Below, in pieces: positions 52,308 through 59,317 of a DNA stretch of 64,000 nucleotides; position 1 is the first letter of the stretch, and each line of letters starts with the position of its first letter. A program made the translations under genes and the position numbers. Origin of the DNA: Qipengyuania oceanensis (GTDB lineage: Bacteria > Pseudomonadota > Alphaproteobacteria > Sphingomonadales > Sphingomonadaceae). The DNA lies in NCBI RefSeq assembly GCF_009827535.1, contig NZ_WTYN01000001.1, positions 62,001 to 126,000 of the forward strand, read 5' to 3'. The notes below the pieces were generated by a model. That model was not told the DNA's origin and made no database searches. It saw only the letters and a list, made by a program, of their open reading frames with translations.

Positions 52308-52481
52308 TTAAAGGTTGTTCGCGGCTTCCATCTTGCTCTGAGCGGTCTGGAAGGTCGAGTTGACCTCGCTACCGACGCCCTGGATGGCAATGATGGCTGC
52401 GACCGATACGAGGGCGGCGATCAGCGCATATTCGATCGCGGTCGCGCCGGTCTCGTCTCTCAGAAGATCATGGATAATCAC
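52308..52481 (-). CDS. Flp family type IVb pilin
   Basis: A 57-residue pilin precursor with processing site G/ATAIEYALIAALVSVAAI and a short tail (QGVGSEVNSTFQTAQSKM). The best start is a GTG at 52481 giving (M)IIHDLLRDETG; the open frame extends to 52631 but the extra residues have no pilin character. It is the third Flp-type subunit in the window and lacks nearby assembly genes. Confidence 0.85.
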   Translation of the reverse strand: MIIHDLLRDETGATAIEYALIAALVSVAAIIAIQGVGSEVNSTFQTAQSKMEAANNL

Positions 52482-52571
52482 CGGCCCGGTCTGCCGGCGC
52501 GAAGTTAACGTCGTGACTGGAGACGTGGTGAACACCCGATCAAGCACGAATGATCGGTTCGTGCCGGAAAG

Positions 52572-52604
52572 AAAAAGGGGGCGCGCCCGCAAAGGCCCGC
52601 CCCC
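52572..52604 (-). terminator. rho-independent terminator for the peroxiredoxin gene
   Basis: On the minus strand a GC-rich stem GGGGGCG/CGCCCCC with internal pairs is followed by TTTTTC, 24 bases after the peroxiredoxin stop. It separates that gene from the Flp pilin. Confidence 0.85.
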
Positions 52605-52627
52605 TGTAATCAATGCAGTCGGTGCGA

Positions 52628-53107
52628 TCACATGTGGTTGAGCATGTATTCCGCGCTCGACACTTCGAAATTGCCGCCTTGCTCGACATTCAGCTGCTGA
52701 ACCACGCCGTCGTCGACGACCATCGACCAGCGCTGGCCCCGCTTGCCCATGCCGAAACCTGAGCCATCCATCGTCAGTCCGACCGCTTCGGCGAAATCGC
52801 CGTTGCCGTCGGCCAGCATCGTCACCGGGTCGGCGTCGCTAGCGGATTTCCACGCACCCATCACGAACGCGTCATTGACGGCGGTGCACGCGATCTCGTC
52901 GATCCCCTGGGCCTTCAGCTCGTCCGCCTTTTCCACGAAGCCCGGCAGGTGCTTGGCCGAGCAGGTCGGGGTGAACGCACCCGGGACCGAGAACAGCGCG
53001 ACCTTCCGGCCGGCGAAAAAGTCGGCCGACTGGACCTGCTCGGGTCCGTCGGCGGTAGCTTTCACCAGCTTCACATCGGGCAGCTTGTCGCCCACCGAAA
53101 TCGTCAT
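52628..53107 (-). CDS. peroxiredoxin (Prx5-like, redoxin family)
   Basis: A 159-residue thiol peroxidase that reduces H2O2 and organic peroxides. The peroxidatic Cys is in PGAFTPTCSAKHLPGF; an ALFSVPG strand precedes it, and the later WSMVVDDGVV is family-typical. The ATG at 53107 has AAGGA upstream; the longer frame to 53185 runs into the regulatory palindrome. Divergent from ahcY. Confidence 0.93.
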   Translation of the reverse strand: MTISVGDKLPDVKLVKATADGPEQVQSADFFAGRKVALFSVPGAFTPTCSAKHLPGFVEKADELKAQGIDEIACTAVNDAFVMGAWKSASDADPVTMLADGNGDFAEAVGLTMDGSGFGMGKRGQRWSMVVDDGVVQQLNVEQGGNFEVSSAEYMLNHM

Positions 53108-53183
53108 CGCGCAATATCCTTTCGTATCTCTTCCCGTCCGCGTGTCGATATAGGCGCTTGTCGCTCGGCGGCAACGGACAATC

Positions 53184-53203
53184 ATATAAAGATATCTTTA
53201 TAT
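53184..53203. promoter_or_regulatory. perfect 20-bp palindrome upstream of ahcY, SahR-like operator
   Basis: ATATAAAGATATCTTTATAT is fully self-complementary and AT-rich in a GC-rich genome. It lies 89 bases before the ahcY start and 77 before the divergent peroxiredoxin start. SahR-type ArsR-family regulators are known to control ahcY in Proteobacteria through palindromic sites, so an ArsR-type operator is likely; no arsR-like gene is in the window. Confidence 0.65.
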
Positions 53204-53291
53204 TTGCCCTTGCGAGGGCTGGTCGCTACATCGCCAGGCGACCGGGTCGACCTGCCGTCGGCCCCTGTGAATTCCGCAACAGGAGATGCCA

Positions 53292-54710
53292 GTGGCCACG
53301 CTCGCCAAGGACCAGGATTACGTCATCAAGGACATCGCGCTCGCCGATTACGGCCGCGCCGAGATTAATATCGCCGAAACCGAAATGCCGGGCCTGATAG
53401 CCACGCGCGAGGAATATGGCGCATCGCAGCCGCTGAAGGGCGCCCGCATCACCGGCTCGCTCCACATGACCATCCAGACGGCCGTGCTGATCGAGACGCT
53501 GACGGCGCTGGGTGCCGAGGTGCGCTGGGCGACCTGCAACATTTTCTCGACGCAGGACCACGCAGCAGCCGCGATCGCCGCGCAGGACATTCCCGTTTTC
53601 GCGATCAAGGGCGAGAGCCTGGCCGATTACTGGGACTACGTCGGTCGCATCTTCGACTGGTCGAGCGAGGACGATGCCGACCAGACCGCCAACCTCATCC
53701 TCGACGACGGTGGCGATGCAACGATGTTCGCGCTGTGGGGCGCACGGGTCGAAGCGGGTGAGGAGCTTCCCGAGCCGACCAATGCCGAGGAAATCGAATT
53801 CCAGCGCGCGCTCAAGGCTTTCCTCAAGGACAAGCCGGGTTACCTGACCAGGACGGTCAAGAACCTCAAGGGCGTTTCGGAGGAAACCACCACCGGCGTC
53901 CACCGACTCTATCACCTCGCCAAGCAGGGCAAGCTGCCGTTCCCGGCGATCAACGTGAACGACAGCGTCACGAAGTCCAAGTTCGACAATCTCTACGGCT
54001 GCCGGGAATCGCTGGTCGATGCGATCCGCCGAGCCACCGACGTGATGCTCTCGGGCAAGGTTGCCTGCGTCGCGGGCTACGGCGACGTCGGCAAGGGCTC
54101 GGCTCAGTCGCTGCGCAACGGCGGCGCTCGCGTGCTCGTCACCGAAATCGATCCGATCTGCGCGCTGCAGGCGGCGATGGAAGGTTTTGAAGTCGTAACG
54201 ATGGAAGACGCGGTGACCCGCGCCGACATCTTCGTGACCACGACCGGCAACGAGAACGTCATCACCGCCGAACACATGAAGGCGATGAAGCCGATGGCGA
54301 TCGTGTCGAACATCGGCCACTTCGACAGCGAGATCCAGATCTCGGCGCTCGACAACTACGAATGGACGGAACTGAAGCCGGGCACCGACCTGGTGAAGTT
54401 TCCCGACGGCAAGGAAATCATCGTGCTGGCCAAGGGCCGGCTCGTGAACCTCGCCTGCGCCACCGGGCATCCCAGCTTCGTGATGAGCTGCTCCTTCACC
54501 AACCAGGTGCTCGCGCAGATCGAGCTGTGGACGAATGCCGACCAGTACCAGAACGACGTCTACGTGCTGCCCAAGCACCTCGACGAGAAGGTTGCGGCGC
54601 TGCACCTCGACAAGCTCGGGGTGAAGCTCACCAAGCTGAGCCAGAAGCAGGCCGATTACATCGGCGTGCCGGTCGAAGGGCCGTTCAAGCCGGAACATTA
54701 CCGCTACTGA
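53292..54710 (+). CDS. ahcY: adenosylhomocysteinase
   Basis: NAD-dependent hydrolysis of S-adenosylhomocysteine to adenosine and homocysteine in the methyl cycle. The 472-residue protein contains TWCSCN-like [16 protein letters not shown], the catalytic [20 protein letters not shown] and the NAD-binding [17 protein letters not shown], ending KPEHYRY. The start is probably the GTG at 53292, because AGGAG lies 6 bases before it; the ATG at 53286 abuts the AGGAG and would add two residues. Confidence 0.96.
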   Translation: MATLAKDQDYVIKDIALADYGRAEINIAETEMPGLIATREEYGASQPLKGARITGSLHMTIQTAVLIETLTALGAEVRWATCNIFSTQDHAAAAIAAQDIPVFAIKGESLADYWDYVGRIFDWSSEDDADQTANLILDDGGDATMFALWGARVEAGEELPEPTNAEEIEFQRALKAFLKDKPGYLTRTVKNLKGVSEETTTGVHRLYHLAKQGKLPFPAINVNDSVTKSKFDNLYGCRESLVDAIRRATDVMLSGKVACVAGYGDVGKGSAQSLRNGGARVLVTEIDPICALQAAMEGFEVVTMEDAVTRADIFVTTTGNENVITAEHMKAMKPMAIVSNIGHFDSEIQISALDNYEWTELKPGTDLVKFPDGKEIIVLAKGRLVNLACATGHPSFVMSCSFTNQVLAQIELWTNADQYQNDVYVLPKHLDEKVAALHLDKLGVKLTKLSQKQADYIGVPVEGPFKPEHYRY

Positions 54711-54749
54711 CCGGGTCGTCGGACCCGGCTCATGCAACCAAGTGACGGG

Positions 54750-54773
54750 GCGGGCGGGGATTTCTCCGCCCGC
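54750..54773 (+). terminator. GC-rich hairpin after ahcY, possible terminator
   Basis: A stem GCGGGCG/CGCCCGC with a loop of about 10 bases lies 40 bases after the ahcY stop. The following sequence TTGCGTTGG is a poor T run, so termination may be partial. Confidence 0.45.
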
Positions 54774-54823
54774 TTGCGTTGGGGCCATTGCATCCGCGCT
54801 GCGGGCGGCATAGCGCATCCGCC

Positions 54824-57166
54824 ATGGAATTTTCCGCTCTCGCGCTGGTTGCGATCGGGCTGCTGCTGGCGGCCTGGACTGGCGTTGCGGCGTGGATGAT
54901 GATTGCCGCCTCGGCCAAGGCGCGCCGCGCGGAAGCAGCGCGCAAGGCTGCCCGCCGTCTTGGCCGGATGGTCGAAGAGGCGCCAGCCGTGCCGCTGACG
55001 GTGCGCGCGGACGGTCGGATCGAGGCGCCCGAGCGCCTGGCGCACTGGCTCGGCCTAGACAAAGTCCCCGCCTATCTGAGCGAGCTTTCCGGAGGTGAGG
55101 GGAAAGGCCTTTCGCCGCCCCAGCTGGAACAATTGTCCGAACTCGTCAGGCGCACCCAGAAGACCGCCGCCCCGTTCCGCATGTCGATGACCGTGCCCGG
55201 TTCCCAGCGGGCGCTCGCGCTGCGGGGCTCGCTAGCCGATCCGCAGGTTTCGCCGAGCGGCGCGGCGATGGTGTGGATCTTCGACTTCACCGAAAGCGAG
55301 CGCGAGCTCACCGACTTGCGGCTCGAGGCCGCGCGGGCGCGGGACGATTTTGCCGCGCTCGTCGGTCTGATCGAGGCTGCGCCCATGCCGATGTGGTTCC
55401 GTGGCGACGACTACCGCTTGCGCCTCGTCAACGGGGCTTACGTCGCGTCGGTCGGCGCCAGCAGCGCCGATGCCGTGGTCGAGAACCAGATCGAGTTGAT
55501 CGAGCCGGTCGACGGTGTCAGTGCCGAGCAGATCGCAGTGCAGGCTGCCAGCCGGCGGATGCCGATCGAGCGGGTGGTCAGCGCCACCATCGATGGAGCT
55601 CGCCGCACCTTGCGCGTGACCGACCTGCCACTCATCGGGGCAGGGGTGGCGGGCTACGCCGTCGATATCGAGGAAATGGAGGAGCAGGCCCGCGAATTCC
55701 GCGCGTTCCGCGAGGCACAGCGCTCCATGCTCGACCAGCTGTCGGTCGGCGTCGCGCAGTTCGACCAGGAACGCCGCCTGACCTTCGCAAACCAGCCGTT
55801 CCGCCGGATTTTCTCCCTCCCGCACGGGGCGGTGAGCGAGCATGCGAGTTTCGAACAGGTGCTCCTGAGCGCACGCGATCACGGTCGCACGCCGGAGGTG
55901 CGCGATTTCCCGGCTTGGCGTGCTGAACATTCCGAGTGGTTTCTGTCGGACAACACACACGAGGAAGCCTGGCCGCTGCGCGACGGGACCCATCTGCGGA
56001 TCGTCGCCCAGCCGATGCCCGATGGCGGGCTGGTGCTGATCGCCGAAGATCGGACCGAACAACTTTCGCTCTCGGCAACGCGCGACACTTTGCTGCGCAC
56101 GAGGACGGCCACTTTCGACAATCTCTACGAGGCGCTGGCGGTGTTCTCGCCGGGTGGGTCGCTGGAGTTGTGGAACCGCGGTTTCGCCAGTGCCTGGGGC
56201 CTCGATGCGGAACTGCTCGACACGCATCCCGCGGCCGAACGCCTGCTGCAGGCGATCGCGCCCAACCTGGCCAATCCCCAGGAAGCCGAGGCGATCGGCC
56301 AGGTCGTGCGTTCGGCCACGCTCGACCGCCAGCGGCGCGGGGGCCAGGTGGTCATGGAAGACGAGCGTGTGCTGCAATACGCCGGTGTGCCGCTGCCCGA
56401 CGGAAACGGGATGCTGACGGTTCTCGACGTGACCGATTCCCGCAAGGCGGAGGACGCGCTGCGCGAACGCAACCGCGCTCTGGAAGAAGCGGACGCGGTG
56501 ATGACCCGCTTCCTCGCCAACATGTCCTACGAGTTCCGCACGCCGTTGACCTCGATCGCGGGATTTGCGGAGATGCTGGCGAGCGGGCTGGGCGGCGAAC
56601 TGCCGGAGCAGGCCAAGGGATACGCGCAGGACATCCTTACCTCGGTCGAACGGCTGACCGAACAGGTCGAAAATGTGCTCGATCTTTCGCAGAGCGAGGC
56701 GGGCCTGATGCCGCTCTCGAAAGAGAAGGTCGACCTGATGCCCTTCGTGACGCAGATCGTTCACAAGCGCGAGCAGGCGATCACCGATGGCGGCCTGACG
56801 GTGAACTTGCGACGGGCCCGAGGGCTAGAGGTCCAGGCCGATCCACGCCAGCTGCGACGCGCTTTGTCGCAGCTGTTCGACAATGCAATCGCCTATACGC
56901 CGCGCGGTGGCAGCATCCTGGTGATGCTCGGTCGCGAAGGCGGGCTGACCCAGATCGTCATTTCAGACAATGGCCCGGGTATGGCTCAGGACGAACTCGC
57001 CCGCGCGCTCGATGGCTTGCGCGCCGCGCCCGACGGCAAGGGGCTAGAGCGTCGCCAAGGGCTCGGCATCCCGCTCGCACGCCAGCTGATCGAAGCGCAT
57101 GACGGCACCCTGGAGATCGTTTCGAAGAAGGGCGAGGGCACCACGGTCACCGTGCGCCTGCCGTGA
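54824..57166 (+). CDS. divL: DivL-like atypical sensor kinase with Tyr in the H box
   Basis: A 780-residue membrane-anchored kinase-like protein. One N-terminal transmembrane helix (about 3-30) is followed by several PAS-like domains and a coiled segment (RNRALEEADAVMTRFLANM). The dimerisation domain reads MSYEFRTPLTSIAGFAEML, where the phosphoacceptor His of normal kinases is Tyr569. The ATP-binding domain is otherwise intact (VISDNGPGM, QGLGIPLARQLIEAHDG). This matches Caulobacter DivL, a CckA/DivK partner in cell-cycle control. The ATG at 54824 gives the TM start. The stop overlaps tsaE (GTGA). Confidence 0.88.
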   Translation: MEFSALALVAIGLLLAAWTGVAAWMMIAASAKARRAEAARKAARRLGRMVEEAPAVPLTVRADGRIEAPERLAHWLGLDKVPAYLSELSGGEGKGLSPPQLEQLSELVRRTQKTAAPFRMSMTVPGSQRALALRGSLADPQVSPSGAAMVWIFDFTESERELTDLRLEAARARDDFAALVGLIEAAPMPMWFRGDDYRLRLVNGAYVASVGASSADAVVENQIELIEPVDGVSAEQIAVQAASRRMPIERVVSATIDGARRTLRVTDLPLIGAGVAGYAVDIEEMEEQAREFRAFREAQRSMLDQLSVGVAQFDQERRLTFANQPFRRIFSLPHGAVSEHASFEQVLLSARDHGRTPEVRDFPAWRAEHSEWFLSDNTHEEAWPLRDGTHLRIVAQPMPDGGLVLIAEDRTEQLSLSATRDTLLRTRTATFDNLYEALAVFSPGGSLELWNRGFASAWGLDAELLDTHPAAERLLQAIAPNLANPQEAEAIGQVVRSATLDRQRRGGQVVMEDERVLQYAGVPLPDGNGMLTVLDVTDSRKAEDALRERNRALEEADAVMTRFLANMSYEFRTPLTSIAGFAEMLASGLGGELPEQAKGYAQDILTSVERLTEQVENVLDLSQSEAGLMPLSKEKVDLMPFVTQIVHKREQAITDGGLTVNLRRARGLEVQADPRQLRRALSQLFDNAIAYTPRGGSILVMLGREGGLTQIVISDNGPGMAQDELARALDGLRAAPDGKGLERRQGLGIPLARQLIEAHDGTLEIVSKKGEGTTVTVRLP

Positions 57167-57612
57167 CCATAGCGCTGCCCGATCTGGCCAGCATGGCCGC
57201 GCTTGGCGGGCGCATTGCCGGCAAATTACGGGCGGGAGACGTGGTCGCGTTGTCGGGCGGTCTCGGCGCGGGCAAGACGACTCTCGCGCGTGAAATTCTG
57301 GCCGCTCTGGGACACGAGGGCGAAGTTCCATCGCCGACATTTACGATCATCGAGACTTACGACCATCTGGCCGTGCCGGTGGTTCATGCCGATTTCTACC
57401 GTCTGGACGACCCGTCCGAAGTCGGGGAGCTGGGGCTGGAAGATTACCGTGAAGGCGCTGCGCTCATCGCCGAATGGCCCGATCATGCAGGCGGCTTCGG
57501 TCATGAAGCCGGTTGCCTAGCGATCGAGCTTCAGGTCATGCCGGAAAATGTGGGTGGCGGTCGCAAGGCGATTGTGCAGGCGGGACCGGATTGGGTAACG
57601 CGCTGGCCATGA
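57163..57612 (+). CDS. tsaE: tRNA threonylcarbamoyladenosine biosynthesis ATPase TsaE
   Basis: A 149-residue P-loop ATPase needed with TsaB/TsaD for t6A37 formation on ANN-decoding tRNAs. The Walker A motif GGLGAGKTTLAREIL is near residues 33-47, then PSPTFTIIETY and HADFYRLDDPSEV, all typical. The start is a GTG at 57163 overlapping the divL stop; its own stop overlaps the amgK ATG. Confidence 0.93.
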   Translation: MTIALPDLASMAALGGRIAGKLRAGDVVALSGGLGAGKTTLAREILAALGHEGEVPSPTFTIIETYDHLAVPVVHADFYRLDDPSEVGELGLEDYREGAALIAEWPDHAGGFGHEAGCLAIELQVMPENVGGGRKAIVQAGPDWVTRWP

Positions 57613-58598
57613 ATCGACTGCCACAGGGACTGGAAGCCTTTCTCGCCGCGAGCGGCTGGGAGGGTGCGAGCATCGCGCCTCTCCCTGGCGACGCGTCTTT
57701 CCGGCGCTATTTCCGGATTGCCCGGGGTGACGACAAGGCGATGCTGATGCACGCCCCGCCGCCCGAGGAGGACCCGGGCGAGTTCCTCGACGTCACCCGC
57801 TACCTCAACGAACAAGGCATGCGCGCACCTGCGATCTTCGCCGCCAAGCCCGAGGATGGCTGGGTGCTGCTGGAGGATTTCGGCGATCACCGCATGCGCG
57901 ACTGGCTGGACGACAACCCACAGCATGAAGAGGCCACCTACGCCCGGGCCATCGACGCGCTGGTCGACCTTCACGCAAAGCCCGCTGGACCGTTCTCGCC
58001 CTATGACATGGCGACCTACCATCGCGAGGTCGACCTGTTCGTCGAATGGTATTGCCCGGCAAAGCAGCTGGCCGTGGATTCGCGTAGCTGGACAGCCGCG
58101 TGGGAAGGGGTGCTTGCCCCCTTGCACGCACAGCGGCAGCCGGGCGTTACCGTGCTGCGTGATTACCATGCCGAGAATATCATGCTTCCGGCCCCGGAGG
58201 AGGATGGTTGCGGGGAGCAGGGACTGATCGATTACCAGGATGCGCTGGTTGGCCATCGCGCCTATGATCTCGTTTCCCTGCTGCAGGACGCCCGGCGCGA
58301 GGTTTCGCCGGAACTCGAGAGCAGGATGTTCCAGCGCTACCTCTCGAAAGTCGACGCCGGCAAGGAATTCGCGGCAGACTATGCCCGCCTCGGAGCGCAG
58401 CGGAATGCCAAGATTGTCGGCATCTTCTCGCGGTTGTGGAAGCGTGACGACAAGCCGCGATACCTGTCGCTGATCCCGCGCGTGTGGCAGGCGATGGAGC
58501 GCGATCTGGCGCATCCGGCGCTGGCTCCGGTTTCCGCATGGTTCGACGCGAACATACCGCAAGACATCCGCGACAATTTCGGCGGCGAGATCGGATGA
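57609..58598 (+). CDS. amgK: anomeric MurNAc/GlcNAc kinase AmgK (aminoglycoside phosphotransferase fold)
   Basis: A 329-residue kinase with the APH fold: GDASFRRYFRIARGDDKAML, WVLLEDFGDHRM, the catalytic LRDYHAENIML and metal-binding LIDYQDALVGHRAYDL. AmgK phosphorylates N-acetylmuramate at the anomeric position in peptidoglycan recycling that bypasses de novo UDP-MurNAc synthesis. The next gene encodes the matching MurU, which supports the call over a generic phosphotransferase. The ATG at 57609 overlaps the tsaE stop; its stop overlaps murU. Confidence 0.88.
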   Translation: MNRLPQGLEAFLAASGWEGASIAPLPGDASFRRYFRIARGDDKAMLMHAPPPEEDPGEFLDVTRYLNEQGMRAPAIFAAKPEDGWVLLEDFGDHRMRDWLDDNPQHEEATYARAIDALVDLHAKPAGPFSPYDMATYHREVDLFVEWYCPAKQLAVDSRSWTAAWEGVLAPLHAQRQPGVTVLRDYHAENIMLPAPEEDGCGEQGLIDYQDALVGHRAYDLVSLLQDARREVSPELESRMFQRYLSKVDAGKEFAADYARLGAQRNAKIVGIFSRLWKRDDKPRYLSLIPRVWQAMERDLAHPALAPVSAWFDANIPQDIRDNFGGEIG

Positions 58599-59317
58599 GC
58601 GAGCTTGCCAGCGATACCGCCATGCTCATGGCGGCAGGCCTCGGCAAACGCATGCGCCCGCTCACCGCGACCCAGCCCAAGCCCATGGTGCGGGTTGCCG
58701 GAAAGCCGCTGATCGATCGCGCGCTCGACCGCCTGGAGGAGGCGGGCGTCGCGAAAGCGGTCGTCAACGTCCACTACCTTGCCGACGCGATCGAAGCGCA
58801 TATCGCGAAGCGACCGATGCCGCAGGTGACCTTTTCCGACGAGCGCGAGCTGCTTCTCGAAACCGGCGGCGGCATGGTCAAGGCTCGCGACGCGGGGCTG
58901 CTTCCCGATCCCTTCTTCGCGTGCAATGCCGACAGCATCTGGCTCGATGGCCCGCGCAATGCCTTCGCCGATCTGACCGCCTGCTGGGATCCGGAGCGGA
59001 TGGACGCGCTGCTGCTGGTGGTGAGCCACGCGCGCGCGTTCAATTTCGACGGGACGGGCGATTTCTACATGGACGGCGCGGGCCGCTTGCGCCGCAAGGC
59101 CGCTGGCCGGATCGCCCCGTTCATCTACACCGGTATCCAGCTCGTGTCGCATCGCCTGCTGCGCGATGCTCCCGAGGGAAAGTTTTCTACCAACGTGCTG
59201 TGGGACCGCGCGATCGCAGAAGGCCGGCTGTTCGGAGTGGCCTTTACCGGCGAGTGGTACGAAGTGGGCACACCGCAGCACATCCGTCCGACCGAGGAGG
59301 CGCTGACGGGTGGGTGA
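58595..59317 (+). CDS. murU: N-acetylmuramate 1-phosphate uridylyltransferase MurU
   Basis: A 240-residue nucleotidyltransferase turning MurNAc-1-P into UDP-MurNAc, second step of the AmgK/MurU recycling route. The NTP-binding motif AAGLGKRMRPLTATQPKPMV starts near residue 13; LETGGGMVKA, CNADSIW and GEWYEVGTPQHI follow. Length fits MurU, shorter than GlmU. The ATG at 58595 overlaps the amgK stop, and the end overlaps addB by 8 bases. Confidence 0.9.
   Translation: MSELASDTAMLMAAGLGKRMRPLTATQPKPMVRVAGKPLIDRALDRLEEAGVAKAVVNVHYLADAIEAHIAKRPMPQVTFSDERELLLETGGGMVKARDAGLLPDPFFACNADSIWLDGPRNAFADLTACWDPERMDALLLVVSHARAFNFDGTGDFYMDGAGRLRRKAAGRIAPFIYTGIQLVSHRLLRDAPEGKFSTNVLWDRAIAEGRLFGVAFTGEWYEVGTPQHIRPTEEALTGG

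Noticed and set aside
53108-53291. SAM or SAH riboswitch upstream of ahcY
   Set aside because: I looked for the paired elements expected of these aptamers and saw only the perfect DNA palindrome and no convincing multi-stem fold; a covariance-model search would settle this.
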